Assembly: GCF_041379045.1 (NCBI RefSeq) | Contig: NZ_CP166871.1 | Location: forward strand, 1,550,001-1,614,000 | Direction: 5' to 3' | DNA: 64,000 nt | Source: Thalassotalea ponticola | Lineage (GTDB): Bacteria > Pseudomonadota > Gammaproteobacteria > Enterobacterales > Alteromonadaceae | Shown: in pieces, positions 38,691 to 48,735 of the stretch | Numbering within the stretch: the first letter of the stretch is position 1 | Layout of the letters: each line of letters begins with the position of its first letter | Position numbers and translations under genes: made by a program | The notes under the pieces: generated by a model | Told to the model about the DNA's origin: nothing | Seen by the model: the letters and a program-made list of their open reading frames with translations, nothing else | Database searches by the model: none

Positions 38691-39821
38691 TTGACTAAAT
38701 CTGCCATTTTGGTGCTTGAAGACGGCACCGTATTTAAAGGGACAGCGATTGGCGCTGAAGGTAGTTCAGTGGGTGAGGTCGTATTTAATACGGCGATGAC
38801 TGGTTACCAAGAAATATTAACAGACCCTTCTTATGCAGAACAGATAGTCACTTTGACATACCCGCATATTGGTAATGTAGGCACCAACACAGAAGATGCT
38901 GAGTCAGGTGATGTTGTAGCCAAAGGGCTTGTTATTCGTGATCTGCCATTGCTCGCTAGTAACTTTCGTTCAGAGCAGTCGCTTTCTGAATACCTTATTG
39001 CCAACAATATTTTGGGTATCGCCGATATCGATACACGCAAGCTAACACGTATTTTACGTGAAAAAGGTGCACAAAATGGTTGCATTATGGCTGGCGATAA
39101 CATCGACGAAAGCAAAGCATTAGAGCTCGCAAAGGCATTTCCAGGCCTTAAAGGTATGGACTTAGCGAAGGTGGTAAGTACCAAGCAAGCGTACCAATGG
39201 ACAGAAGGCAGCTGGCAACTTGGTAAAGGTCATGTCACGCCTGAATCATTTAATTACCACGTCGTTGCATACGACTTTGGTGCCAAGCGCAACATTCTTC
39301 GCATGCTTGTTGACCGCGGTTGTAAGTTAACTGTGGTACCAGCGCAAACACCAGCAAGCGACGTGTTAGCAATGAATCCTGATGGCATCTTTTTATCAAA
39401 TGGCCCAGGTGACCCCGAGCCATGTGACTACGCCATCGACGCGATTAAATCGTTCCTAGAAACTGACATTCCTGTTTTTGGTATTTGCCTGGGCCATCAA
39501 TTACTTGGCTTAGCAAGCGGTGCCAACACAATAAAAATGAAGTTTGGTCATCACGGTGCTAACCATCCAGTAAAAGACATTGAAAACGATGTGGTGATGA
39601 TAACCTCACAAAACCACGGTTTTGCAGTTGACGAAGATACCTTGCCAAGTCACTTGAAAGCCACTCACAAATCATTATTTGATGGCTCGTTACAAGGTAT
39701 TCACCGCACTGACAAGCCAGCGTTTAGCTTCCAAGGTCACCCAGAAGCAAGCCCAGGCCCGCATGATGCGGCGCCATTGTTCGATCACTTTATCGAACTA
39801 ATTGAACAATACAAAGCGTAA
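38691..39821 (+). CDS. carA: Carbamoyl-phosphate synthase small subunit (TTG start)
   Basis: A 376-residue glutaminase subunit that supplies ammonia to CarB for arginine and pyrimidine synthesis. The class I amidotransferase triad is visible: [13 protein letters not shown] (Cys nucleophile), and [13 protein letters not shown] (His, Glu). I set the start at TTG 38691, since GGAGG at 38681-38685 lies 5 bases upstream. The ATG at 38679 includes this Shine-Dalgarno in its own codons. From TTG the protein reads [14 protein letters not shown], in register with E. coli CarA, which also starts at TTG. 25 bases to carB. Confidence 0.95.
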   Translation: MTKSAILVLEDGTVFKGTAIGAEGSSVGEVVFNTAMTGYQEILTDPSYAEQIVTLTYPHIGNVGTNTEDAESGDVVAKGLVIRDLPLLASNFRSEQSLSEYLIANNILGIADIDTRKLTRILREKGAQNGCIMAGDNIDESKALELAKAFPGLKGMDLAKVVSTKQAYQWTEGSWQLGKGHVTPESFNYHVVAYDFGAKRNILRMLVDRGCKLTVVPAQTPASDVLAMNPDGIFLSNGPGDPEPCDYAIDAIKSFLETDIPVFGICLGHQLLGLASGANTIKMKFGHHGANHPVKDIENDVVMITSQNHGFAVDEDTLPSHLKATHKSLFDGSLQGIHRTDKPAFSFQGHPEASPGPHDAAPLFDHFIELIEQYKA

Positions 39822-39846
39822 TCCACTGAATAGATAGAGTAATAAA

Positions 39847-42800
39847 ATGCCAAAACGTACTGACATAAAAAGTATTCTTATTTTAGGTGCAGGTCCGATT
39901 GTTATCGGTCAGGCCTGTGAGTTTGACTATTCAGGTGCCCAAGCGTGTAAAGCATTGCGCGAAGAAGGCTATCGTGTAATCTTGGTTAACTCAAACCCAG
40001 CGACCATCATGACCGACCCAGAAATGGCCGATGCCACGTACATTGAGCCAATTCACTGGGAAGTGGTACGCAAGATCATCGAAAAAGAGCGCCCAGATGC
40101 GATTTTGCCAACTATGGGTGGACAAACCGCGTTAAACTGTGCACTTGATCTAGAAAATCGCGGTGTGCTCACTGAGTTTGGTGTTGAAATGATCGGCGCT
40201 ACCGCAGATGCTATCGACAAAGCAGAAGATCGCTCTCGCTTTGACGTGGCGATGAAAAACATTGGTCTAGAAACGCCACGTGCCGAGATTGCACATTCAA
40301 TGCAAGAAGCATACGACGTACTTGACCGCATTGGTTTCCCTTGTATTATTCGTCCGTCCTTTACCATGGGTGGCTCAGGTGGCGGTATTGCGTATAACCG
40401 CGAAGAGTTTGAAACCATTTGTACACGTGGTTTAGACCTTTCGCCAACCAACGAACTACTTATTGACGAGTCGTTAATCGGTTGGAAAGAGTACGAAATG
40501 GAAGTGGTTCGCGACAAAAACGATAACTGTATTATTGTTTGTTCGATTGAAAACTTTGACCCTATGGGGATTCACACAGGTGACTCGATTACCGTTGCAC
40601 CTGCGCAAACGTTAACAGATAAAGAATATCAGTTAATGCGTAATGCTTCTCTTGCGGTACTGCGTGAAATCGGTGTTGAAACCGGCGGTTCAAACGTACA
40701 GTTTGGTGTATGTCCTAATACGGGCCGTATGGTGATTATCGAGATGAACCCTCGTGTATCGCGTTCGTCTGCGTTAGCATCAAAAGCAACCGGCTTCCCA
40801 ATTGCCAAAATTGCCGCAAAACTTGCCGTAGGTTACACCTTAGATGAACTGAGCAATGACATCACAGGTGGGGCAACACCAGCCTCATTTGAGCCAACTA
40901 TTGATTACGTTGTTACTAAAATCCCACGCTTTAACTTTGAGAAGTTTGCCGGTGCGGAAGATCGCTTAACGACGCAAATGAAATCAGTAGGTGAAGTTAT
41001 GGCCATTGGCCGTAACCAACAAGAGTCAATGCAAAAAGCGCTGCGCGGCTTAGAAGTCGGTATGAATGGATTTGACTCGCTAGTGGATGTGACTAAGCCG
41101 GGTGCCAAGACTAAGATCATGCACGAATTGCAAGAAGCTGGTGCAGACCGTATTTGGTATGTCGCAGATGGTTTCCGTTTGGGATTAACGGTTGACGATA
41201 TATTCCGCTTAACAAAAATCGACCGTTGGTTCTTGGTTCAAATCGAAGACATCGTCAAAGAAGAACAGCTAGTTGCTGATGGCGGTTTGTCATCACTGAC
41301 ACCAGACGTATTGCGCCGCTTGAAGCGCAAAGGATTTTCAGATAAGCGTTTAGCCGATCTCATTGGTGTCGCCGAAACTGAAATTCGTCGCAAGCGCGTC
41401 GCTGCTGACATTTACCCAGTTTACAAGCGCGTTGATACGTGTGCTGCTGAGTTTAGTTCAGATACCGCTTACATGTATTCAACCTACGATGAAGAATGTG
41501 AAGCTAACCCATCGGATCGCGAAAAGATCATGATCATTGGTGGTGGCCCTAACCGCATAGGTCAAGGTATTGAGTTTGACTACTGTTGTGTTCACGCCGC
41601 TTTGGCATTGCGCGAAGACGGTTATGAAACCATTATGGTTAACTGTAACCCGGAAACTGTGTCAACCGACTACGACACGTCAGATCGTTTGTATTTTGAA
41701 CCAATCACCCTAGAAGACGTGTTAGAAATTGTGCGCGTTGAAAAACCCAAAGGTGTGATTGTTCAGTACGGTGGTCAAACACCACTTAAGTTAGCTCGCG
41801 AATTAGAAGCCGCTGGCGTTCCTATTATTGGAACCTCGCCAGATGCTATTGACCGCGCAGAAGACCGCGAACGTTTCCAAGCGGCTGTTGAGCGTTTGGG
41901 CTTGTTACAGCCAGAAAATGCCACGGTTACCTCGTTGGAAGAAGCGGTAGCAAAATCAGCCGAAATCGGGTTCCCATTAGTGGTTCGCCCATCGTATGTG
42001 TTAGGCGGCCGCGCGATGGAAATCGTTTATGACGAAGCGGATTTGCGCCGTTACATGAACGAAGCGGTGAGCGTATCGAATGAAGCACCCGTATTACTTG
42101 ACCACTTCCTAGATGACGCCATCGAAGTTGATATCGACATTATTTGTGATGGTGAGCAAGTGATCTTTGGCGGCATAATGCAACACATTGAACAAGCCGG
42201 TGTTCACTCGGGTGATTCAGCGTGTTCACTACCGCCGTATAGCATTAGTGCAGAAATTCAAGATGTCATGCGTGAGCAGGTTAAAGCACTTGCATTTGAG
42301 TTGGGCGTAATTGGTTTGATGAATACGCAAATGGCGGTTAAAGACGGCGAGGTGTACCTAATTGAAGTGAACCCGCGTGCCGCGCGTACCGTACCATTTG
42401 TATCAAAAGCGACAAGCGTTCCTTTAGCTAAAGTTGCCGCCCGCGTTATGGCTGGCGTCTCGCTTAAAGAACAAGGTATCCAAGGTGAAATCATCCCAGA
42501 CTACTTTTCGGTAAAAGAAGTGGTCATCCCATTTAACAAGTTTCACGGTGCTGACCCTCTAGTTGGTCCTGAAATGCGTTCAACCGGTGAGGTTATGGGT
42601 ACTGGTAATACCTTTGAGGAGGCTTACGCCAAAGCTAACCTGGGTGCAGGGGAAGCGTTACCGAAGACCGGTCGAGCGTTAATTTCTGTGCGCAACTCGG
42701 ACAAAGAGCGCGTTGTCGACTTAGCGCGCCAATTAATTGAGTTAGGCTTTAGCTTAGACGCGACCCACGGTACGGCGGTTATTTTGGGCGAAGCAGACAT

Positions 42801-43065
42801 TCCTGTGCGTTTAGTTAATAAAGTTCACGAAGGTCGTCCACATATTGTTGATAGAATCAAAAATGGCGAGTACAGTTATATAATTAATACCACTGAAGGT
42901 CGCAAGGCGATCGAAGATTCGAAAGAGATCCGTGGTAGTGCACTTCGTTATAAAGTTGCCTATACAACAACATTAAACGCTGCATTTGCCGCATGTATGG
43001 CGCATGCCGCGGACGATAGAAATTCAGTGAATTCTATCCAAGAATTACATAAAAGGTGTCAATAG
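39847..43065 (+). CDS. carB: Carbamoyl-phosphate synthase large subunit
   Basis: A 1072-residue synthase (E. coli 1073) built from two homologous ATP-grasp halves. The first (about 1-400) has [19 protein letters not shown] and [15 protein letters not shown]; the second (about 550-930) has [19 protein letters not shown] and [16 protein letters not shown]. The C-terminal MGS-like allosteric domain (about 940-1072) would bind UMP/ornithine. Cotranscribed with carA; greA starts 1 base after the stop codon. Confidence 0.98.
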   Translation: MPKRTDIKSILILGAGPIVIGQACEFDYSGAQACKALREEGYRVILVNSNPATIMTDPEMADATYIEPIHWEVVRKIIEKERPDAILPTMGGQTALNCALDLENRGVLTEFGVEMIGATADAIDKAEDRSRFDVAMKNIGLETPRAEIAHSMQEAYDVLDRIGFPCIIRPSFTMGGSGGGIAYNREEFETICTRGLDLSPTNELLIDESLIGWKEYEMEVVRDKNDNCIIVCSIENFDPMGIHTGDSITVAPAQTLTDKEYQLMRNASLAVLREIGVETGGSNVQFGVCPNTGRMVIIEMNPRVSRSSALASKATGFPIAKIAAKLAVGYTLDELSNDITGGATPASFEPTIDYVVTKIPRFNFEKFAGAEDRLTTQMKSVGEVMAIGRNQQESMQKALRGLEVGMNGFDSLVDVTKPGAKTKIMHELQEAGADRIWYVADGFRLGLTVDDIFRLTKIDRWFLVQIEDIVKEEQLVADGGLSSLTPDVLRRLKRKGFSDKRLADLIGVAETEIRRKRVAADIYPVYKRVDTCAAEFSSDTAYMYSTYDEECEANPSDREKIMIIGGGPNRIGQGIEFDYCCVHAALALREDGYETIMVNCNPETVSTDYDTSDRLYFEPITLEDVLEIVRVEKPKGVIVQYGGQTPLKLARELEAAGVPIIGTSPDAIDRAEDRERFQAAVERLGLLQPENATVTSLEEAVAKSAEIGFPLVVRPSYVLGGRAMEIVYDEADLRRYMNEAVSVSNEAPVLLDHFLDDAIEVDIDIICDGEQVIFGGIMQHIEQAGVHSGDSACSLPPYSISAEIQDVMREQVKALAFELGVIGLMNTQMAVKDGEVYLIEVNPRAARTVPFVSKATSVPLAKVAARVMAGVSLKEQGIQGEIIPDYFSVKEVVIPFNKFHGADPLVGPEMRSTGEVMGTGNTFEEAYAKANLGAGEALPKTGRALISVRNSDKERVVDLARQLIELGFSLDATHGTAVILGEADIPVRLVNKVHEGRPHIVDRIKNGEYSYIINTTEGRKAIEDSKEIRGSALRYKVAYTTTLNAAFAACMAHAADDRNSVNSIQELHKRCQ

Positions 43066-43066
43066 A

Positions 43067-43543
43067 ATGAGCCAAATCCCAATGACAGTTCAAGGCGCTG
43101 AGGCCTTGAAAGAGGAATTACATCATTTAAAAAGTGTTAAGCGTCCTGCAATCGTTCAAGCGATTGCAGAAGCGCGAGAGCACGGTGATTTGAAAGAAAA
43201 TGCCGAGTATCACGCTGCACGTGAAGAGCAGGGCTTTTGCGAAGGTCGTATTCAAGAAATTGAAGGCAAACTCGGCAATGCGCAAATCATCGATATCACC
43301 AAGATACCCAACAAGCACAAAGTGATTTTTGGGGTGACGGTCACCTTGCTTAATATCGATACCGACCAAGAAGTGTCGTACAAAATCGTTGGTGATGATG
43401 AAGCGGATTTGAAAAATAATCGCATTAGCATCAACTCGCCAATTGCGCGTGCGTTAATTGGTAAAGAAGTTGACTCAGAGGTTGAAGTGAACACCCCAGG
43501 TGGTCGCGTTGAGTATGAGATTGTGGCGGTAGAGCACAAGTAA
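43067..43543 (+). CDS. greA: Transcription elongation factor GreA
   Basis: A 158-residue factor that stimulates RNA polymerase to cleave backtracked RNA. The N-terminal coiled coil (about 1-75) has the tip acidic pair in [12 protein letters not shown]; the C-terminal domain (about 80-158) is FKBP-like, ending [14 protein letters not shown]. It starts one base after carB, so it is part of the carAB transcript. Confidence 0.97.
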   Translation: MSQIPMTVQGAEALKEELHHLKSVKRPAIVQAIAEAREHGDLKENAEYHAAREEQGFCEGRIQEIEGKLGNAQIIDITKIPNKHKVIFGVTVTLLNIDTDQEVSYKIVGDDEADLKNNRISINSPIARALIGKEVDSEVEVNTPGGRVEYEIVAVEHK

Positions 43544-43573
43544 CGCATTGTCGATGTGATACAGTAACTTGAT

Positions 43574-43604
43574 AAAAACGTGGCCTTAGTGCCACGTTTT
43601 TTTG
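43574..43604 (+). terminator. Terminator of carAB-greA
   Basis: AAAAACGTGGC pairs with GCCACGTTTTT around a short loop and is followed by T. It lies 30 bases after the greA stop. Confidence 0.9.
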
Positions 43605-43725
43605 TTGTCAGCCCTAAATCACCTACTTCAGTAGCTGGTTATCATCCATCAGGCTTTGCCTGAAATATCAACCTACAGGGCAAGGCTCATCATTTATGCA
43701 CGCAAAAGGAGAATGGCTTGCCTCG

Positions 43726-43913
43726 TCAGGGTTTAATTAACTCTGCCCATTTGTTGTTTAAAAACCGAATTTCTCGTCCAGCAGAGACAACTATGTTTTT
43801 AACGCCTGTAAATTGGAGAATCCAAATACTACGTCATAGGCGGTGATTTCTTTAGCACTAATGCCATTAAATTTAACCCATTCAAGAAGAGCAGGGGCAA
43901 ATGAAAAGCTTTT
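43726..43913 (-). pseudogene. Frameshifted C-terminal remnant of an unidentified gene
   Basis: Two minus-strand open frames look protein-like and overlap. The first (43791-43913) reads FAPALLEWVKFNGISAKEI and on to VVFGFSNLQ before a stop. The second (43726-43833), one frame over, reads FTGVKNIVVSAGREIRFLNN and then KWAELIKP before a stop. Joining them near 43815 gives a continuous ~60-residue tail. No start codon or N-terminal part exists. I recognise no family. It lies between greA and the DUF3604 cluster, in the region without genes, which fits decay at an insertion boundary. Confidence 0.4.
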
Positions 43914-44003
43914 TTATTCCTTGAGTTGCAAAATCTCATATGGCTTCTAGAGTTAAGACATATCGTATAAATTTCACTGACCAGTGAAACGAGGACTATC
44001 GTC

Positions 44004-45839
44004 ATGACAACCCCATTACGTTTATTAATAGGCATTTCCATGTTAACCGCGTTATACAGCCTAAGCAGTGCTGTTGCAGCTGCAAACTCTTGGGAAGCAG
44101 CTGAGGCTAAGGTCAAGAAAAATCCACTAAAAGAGGCTTTTTTTGGAGAAACGCACGTTCATACTGGCGTCTCTATGGATGCTTTTATTGCAGGGAACAG
44201 ACTAACGCCTGAAGATGCTTATCGCTTCGCTAAAGGCGAAAAAATGATGGTGAACGGCAGTATGCACCAAATTAAACGCCCTTTGGATTTTGTAGCTGTA
44301 ACAGACCACTCAGAGTTTATGGGAGAAGCATATAGCTTGATGAATGAAGGTGTGCCTGGTTATGATCATGAAATAGCTAAAGCGTTTAGGGAAGCGACTG
44401 ACTTAACCACTGCACTGGAGCTTTATAACAAATACGTGTTGACCCCGTTAGCCGGTGGCGGTAGCCCTCACCCTGACTTTTACCAAGGTACAGAGGCAGT
44501 GAAGTCAACATGGCAGAAAAATATAGAAGCGACAGAGGCTCACTATGAGCCGGGCAAGTTTACTACAATACATGCCTACGAATGGACGTCTGCTCCTGGC
44601 GGGGCTAATCAACACCGGAATATCTTATTCCGCGATACCAATCTTCCGGATGTTCCATTTTCTTCCAACGATGGTAGTCGACCAGAGCAACTTTGGGCAT
44701 GGATGAAATCTCAACGAGCCGAAGGCAGGAAAGTATTTGCCATTCCACATAATTCTAATGAAAGTAAAGGATTGCTATTTGCCGAGGCCTCTTTATCAGG
44801 AAAGCCCGTTGATAGAGACTACGCGCAAACACGTGCCAGTATGGAGCCTCTTATTGAAATGATGCAAGTAAAAGGCAACTCTGAGGTAATCCCTAACTTT
44901 TGGCCTAACGATGAGTTCGCTGATTTTGAAAATGCAGTTACAATTCAACAGTTTAATGGTCGCGCATTCATCAAAGAGAACTATGTTCGTTATGGCTTAG
45001 GACGCGGCATCAAATACCAACAGCAACTTGGCGTCAACCCATTTAAATATGGCTTTGTTGGCGGCACGGATAGTCACAATGGTACTCCTAGTAATGTTGA
45101 AGAAGACAACTACGGTGTTGGTAGCCATGGTCTTGCTGATCAAAAGGCCGAAGGTCGTTCCAAAAATATGCTTGATGGTGAGATGCTAATTGCTGACGCT
45201 AACCCTGGAGCGCTCGCAGCAGTATGGGCTGAGTCTAACACCCGCTCTGCAATTTGGGATTCAATGCTCGCCAAAGAAACTTACGCCACCAGCGGCCCTC
45301 GGATGAAAGTGCGCTTCTTCGCAGGGCAAGGATTCGATAATAGCTACTCGAGCTATGAAAAACTCGTCAAAGATGGGTACTCAAAGGGTGTTCCAATGGG
45401 AGGCAATTACACAGGCTCGAAAGCACCACAGTTTTTAGTCTGGGCAGTAAAAGATCCAATTGGTCCTAACTTAGATCGTATTCAAATAATCAAAGGCTGG
45501 TATGAAAATGGTGAAATGAAAGACACCATTTATAATGTGGTTGCCTCTGGTGGGCGACTTAAAGATGACGGTATGGTAGAACCTGTTAACGCACCTATCA
45601 ACTTAAAGACAGGTGAATTCAATAAACAAAAAGGTAGCCCTGAGCTAATGGCTGTATGGACAGACCCTGATTTTGATCCCAAAATTCAAGCGTTTTACTA
45701 CGTTCGAGTACTGCAATTACCTACGGCTCGCTGGACGTTGTATGATGAGCTTAATGCCGGTGTCACTTATCCGAAAGAAGTTAAACGTGAAATTGTAGAG
45801 CGGGCATGGGCGTCACCTATCTGGTATGAGGCAAAGTAA
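44004..45839 (+). CDS. Exported DUF3604 protein, predicted PHP-like metallohydrolase
   Basis: A 611-residue exported protein. The N-terminal signal peptide (MTTPLRLLIGISMLTALYSL, cleaved near VAAA-NS) sends it to the periplasm. The mature part carries a PHP-superfamily-like metal site: H51/H53 in ETHVHTGVS, D101-H102 in VTDHSEF, H190 in IHAYEW, H249 in IPHNSN and D356/H358 in GGTDSHNG. PHP domains often bind two or three Mn, Fe or Zn ions and cleave phosphoester or related bonds. The natural substrate of DUF3604 proteins is not known to me. First gene of a tight three-gene unit; base composition looks more AT-rich than the flanking core genes. Confidence 0.85.
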   Translation: MTTPLRLLIGISMLTALYSLSSAVAAANSWEAAEAKVKKNPLKEAFFGETHVHTGVSMDAFIAGNRLTPEDAYRFAKGEKMMVNGSMHQIKRPLDFVAVTDHSEFMGEAYSLMNEGVPGYDHEIAKAFREATDLTTALELYNKYVLTPLAGGGSPHPDFYQGTEAVKSTWQKNIEATEAHYEPGKFTTIHAYEWTSAPGGANQHRNILFRDTNLPDVPFSSNDGSRPEQLWAWMKSQRAEGRKVFAIPHNSNESKGLLFAEASLSGKPVDRDYAQTRASMEPLIEMMQVKGNSEVIPNFWPNDEFADFENAVTIQQFNGRAFIKENYVRYGLGRGIKYQQQLGVNPFKYGFVGGTDSHNGTPSNVEEDNYGVGSHGLADQKAEGRSKNMLDGEMLIADANPGALAAVWAESNTRSAIWDSMLAKETYATSGPRMKVRFFAGQGFDNSYSSYEKLVKDGYSKGVPMGGNYTGSKAPQFLVWAVKDPIGPNLDRIQIIKGWYENGEMKDTIYNVVASGGRLKDDGMVEPVNAPINLKTGEFNKQKGSPELMAVWTDPDFDPKIQAFYYVRVLQLPTARWTLYDELNAGVTYPKEVKREIVERAWASPIWYEAK

Positions 45840-45843
45840 AATA

Positions 45844-46722
45844 ATGATAAAACAAGTAGTGAAGGATCCACTGTTACACTTTATTGCCATTGGTGCCATG
45901 TTGTTTTGGGCTTATTTTAGCTTTGTTGAAAACACAAGCACCGAGATGGATAGTGACAGCCACATCATTATTGATCAACAAGAGTTGGACCACCTCACAA
46001 GTTTGTGGAAGCTACAATGGAAAAAAGAACCACAAACAAAAGATTTAAAAGCGATCATTGATAATTATTTACGTCAAGAGGTGTTTTACCGAGAGGCTTT
46101 AAAGATCAAGTTAGACCATAATGATGCTATCATCCGCAAACGTTTGGCGCAAAAAATGGAAGCTGTTGCCAACGACTTAAGTACATTAATGTCTCCCCCA
46201 ACAGAACAAGCTTTAATGGACTATTTCCAGTCTAATCAGAGTTTATTTATGTTGCCGCCAGCAGTGCAATTTGAGCAGGTGTTATTTTTATCAGACGAGC
46301 CAAATGTAGAGACAAGTATCTCACAGGTGTTAAAAACGCTTCAGCAAGGTGAACCTATTCCTGAGACACGCTCGCAAAAGCTTGCGGTCTCAAATAATTG
46401 GGAACTCACTCCGCAAAACATCATTGACAATTCGTTTGGAAAAAGCTTTCGAGAAGCGTTAAATACCGCGCCACTAAACACATGGTTTGGTCCTGTTGAC
46501 TCGGGGTATGGTAAGCACCTAGTTAAAGTAGTTTATCGCCAAGACTCCACACTTCCAGATTTTGAACAGGTTAAAGAGTATGTCGCCCGCGAATATGAAT
46601 ACCAATCCGTTTTGCAAGCTCAGGACAAGATTTATAAAGACTTGCTTGAAAACTACACTGTGATGATAACCGCAGATATTCCCGATTTAACGCTAATTGA
46701 AGGGCTAGCAAACAACCAATGA
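45844..46722 (+). CDS. Membrane-anchored parvulin-type peptidyl-prolyl isomerase
   Basis: A 292-residue PpiC-like protein. The N-terminal IKQVVKDPLLHF leads into a single helix (FIAIGAMLFWAYFSF). A helical chaperone-like part (about residues 45-130) and a rotamase-like domain (about 130-270) with VQFEQVLFLSDE and PVDSGYGKHLVKV follow. The domain faces the periplasm and probably helps fold the DUF3604 protein or another exported partner. I start at ATG 45844, 4 bases past the DUF3604 stop. ATG 45826, inside that gene, would add six residues; neither has a strong Shine-Dalgarno. It overlaps the HupE gene by 4 bases. Confidence 0.82.
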   Translation: MIKQVVKDPLLHFIAIGAMLFWAYFSFVENTSTEMDSDSHIIIDQQELDHLTSLWKLQWKKEPQTKDLKAIIDNYLRQEVFYREALKIKLDHNDAIIRKRLAQKMEAVANDLSTLMSPPTEQALMDYFQSNQSLFMLPPAVQFEQVLFLSDEPNVETSISQVLKTLQQGEPIPETRSQKLAVSNNWELTPQNIIDNSFGKSFREALNTAPLNTWFGPVDSGYGKHLVKVVYRQDSTLPDFEQVKEYVAREYEYQSVLQAQDKIYKDLLENYTVMITADIPDLTLIEGLANNQ

Positions 46723-47708
46723 AGCGGCTAATTAACCTAATCATGTTGGTAATGCTCGTTTCCTGCGGGGACACGATTGCCCATGAAATACGCCCCGCGT
46801 ATTTACAAATTCAAGAAACTCAACCCACAGTTTACAATATAATGTGGAAGGTCCCTAGTAATGGCAACCGTGTTATTGATATACAACCAAAGTTCGATGA
46901 AAAGTTTACCCTCTCTTCTCTAGGCCATTACACTGCATTGGAGGGGTTTGTGGTGTATCGCTATACATTGAATGGAGAACACTCATTATCCGGCACAGGG
47001 GTATCAATAACTAACCTAGGTAGCACTACTATAGATACCTTGGTAACGGTCAAACTAATGGATGGAAGTTCGCACACGTTATTAATACAACCAAAACATA
47101 ATTTTGTTAGAATACCAGCCACCCATTCATCCTGGAAAGTCGCTGTTACTTACGCGGTGTTAGGTATCGAGCATATTTTACTGGGTATTGATCATTTGTT
47201 ATTTGTACTGGCGCTATTGTTGATAGTTAGGGGTTTTAAAACACTTATAAAAACAATCACAGCGTTCACAGTCGCACATTCAATTACACTCGCAGGTGTT
47301 GCACTAGGTTACTTTAGTTTACCGCCAACGCCTGTAGAAGTACTAATAGCGCTGAGTATTATGCTCGTCTGTGTTGAGGCGGTTCGCCAGCGCCGCGGGG
47401 TTAGCAGTATTGCTACGCAATGGCCTTGGCTAATCGCTTTTGCGTTTGGCTTACTACACGGATTTGGCTTTGCCGGAGCTATACTAGATATAGGATTACC
47501 ACAAACCGATGCCCCAATAGCATTGTTATTTTTTAATGTAGGTGTGGAACTTGGACAAATAGCGTTTGTAGTTACCTTGTTGTGCATTGGAAATCTGGTG
47601 AAAAAAGTAAGGCTATTACCAAAACATGTAGCAATATCAGCTTCATATCTCATTGGCTCTCTCTCCTCTTTTTGGGTGTTTGAGCGACTATTTATAACCT
47701 TTCAGTAA
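46719..47708 (+). CDS. HupE/UreJ-family predicted metal transporter
   Basis: A 329-residue membrane protein. A signal peptide (MKRLINLIMLVMLVSCGDTIA) precedes a periplasmic domain of about 115 residues, starting HEIRPAYLQIQ, and then six or seven helices from about residue 140. The family motif GIEHILLGIDHLLFVLALLL, with its His and Asp ligands, opens the membrane domain; AHSITLAGV and FGLLHGFGFAG supply further histidines. HupE/UreJ relatives import nickel or cobalt for metalloenzymes. The overlap with the PPIase gene (ATGA) and gene order point to a role in loading metal into the DUF3604 enzyme, but this is inference. Confidence 0.83.
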   Translation: MKRLINLIMLVMLVSCGDTIAHEIRPAYLQIQETQPTVYNIMWKVPSNGNRVIDIQPKFDEKFTLSSLGHYTALEGFVVYRYTLNGEHSLSGTGVSITNLGSTTIDTLVTVKLMDGSSHTLLIQPKHNFVRIPATHSSWKVAVTYAVLGIEHILLGIDHLLFVLALLLIVRGFKTLIKTITAFTVAHSITLAGVALGYFSLPPTPVEVLIALSIMLVCVEAVRQRRGVSSIATQWPWLIAFAFGLLHGFGFAGAILDIGLPQTDAPIALLFFNVGVELGQIAFVVTLLCIGNLVKKVRLLPKHVAISASYLIGSLSSFWVFERLFITFQ

Positions 47709-48194
47709 ACTGAGACTATTAGCGGCTTGGAAAAATCTATTGCTTTGTAAGTTAGATTTGTCACCAACTTTGGTTGCACTAAAACGTTCACAAAAATCAT
47801 ATTAATTAATCAGTAAAATAAACATTTTCTGTGCTTAAGTGATAGGTGCCGGTAATTCTCGAAAAGTGTACGCCTGCTGCAGTAATCGAATTCAAGGTCG
47901 AACGTGATTGGCTTTTGCAATTACATTCATGCTTGAATATCAATACACAATTACGAACGACGAGTCGTGAAACGTATAACCGTGAACGGCCGGCTAGGCC
48001 ATGTCAAATCTTTAATCAAAAAAACTTGTTAAATCCACTTTAAAGCGAAAGAATTCCTCTTTATATTAGACTATCTATTTAGGCTGATTTCAGTCTTGTA
48101 CGCCAAAAATACGCCAAAGAAGTGCTATTTACCCCAAAATAAGTTAAGGTTTTAACAGGTTAGTTAGTGTTTTGAACGAACAGGATTTTTGTAA
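47709..48194. other. Gene-poor region downstream of the DUF3604 cluster
   Basis: 486 bases. No terminator with a T tail is evident after the transporter gene. A 65-codon plus frame (47846-48043) has no homology that I recognise. A 9-base direct repeat TACGCCAAA occurs at 48099-48107 and 48110-48118. No integrase or tRNA is present. Confidence 0.45.
48099..48118. repeat. 9-bp direct repeat TACGCCAAA upstream of the LMW phosphatase
   Basis: Two exact copies spaced 11 bases (about one helical turn), ~75 bases before the phosphatase start. They could be half-sites of a regulator or chance. Confidence 0.5.
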
Positions 48195-48674
48195 GTGTCT
48201 GATAATAATAAAAATAACAAAATAGACTCAGTACTGTTTGTGTGTATGGGTAACATCTGTCGGTCACCAACGGCTGAAGCTGTTTTCAGGGCGAAAGCAA
48301 AAGCATATGGTATTGAGCTAGATATTGATTCAGCCGGTACCATAGGCTCGCATAAAGGCGAAGCCCCAGATGTTAGGGCACGGCGCGCTGCAGAAGCACG
48401 TGGCTATGATTTTTCAGGTATGCGGGCGCGTAAGGTAACGATAGAAGATTTCGATCGTTTTGCGTTAATTCTTGCCATGGACAATGACAATTATCACTAC
48501 CTTTTTGATATGGCACCAAGTGAACACAAACACAAAGTACATCTTTTTTTACAATTTGCCGAACAGAGCGATGATATGGAAGTACCCGACCCGTATTACG
48601 GTGGTATTCGCGGTTTTGAATTGGTACTCGATTTGGTTGAGCAGGCGAGCGAAGGGTTACTCAGTCGCCTGTAA
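48195..48674 (+). CDS. Low-molecular-weight protein tyrosine phosphatase
   Basis: A 159-residue cytosolic phosphatase. The catalytic P-loop is VCMGNICRSPTAEAVF (CX5R), and the general acid region is VPDPYYGGIRGFE near residue 134. GTG start at 48195; a weak AGGA lies ~9 bases upstream. There is no capsule or exopolysaccharide operon or tyrosine kinase nearby, so the substrate is open. Confidence 0.93.
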   Translation: MSDNNKNNKIDSVLFVCMGNICRSPTAEAVFRAKAKAYGIELDIDSAGTIGSHKGEAPDVRARRAAEARGYDFSGMRARKVTIEDFDRFALILAMDNDNYHYLFDMAPSEHKHKVHLFLQFAEQSDDMEVPDPYYGGIRGFELVLDLVEQASEGLLSRL

Positions 48675-48735
48675 ACACATGATGCGTCGTGTTAGTGGTA
48701 AATTTGTGACGGAGTGCAAGTAACCAAGAACTCGT

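Noticed and set aside
43620..43740. Insertion-sequence ends in the gap after greA
   Set aside because: Only short imperfect inverted repeats (GGCAAG/CTTGCC, CAGGC/GCCTG) are present and no transposase is found.
47846..48043. 65-codon plus-strand frame after the HupE-type gene
   Set aside because: No Shine-Dalgarno, odd composition and no recognisable domain.
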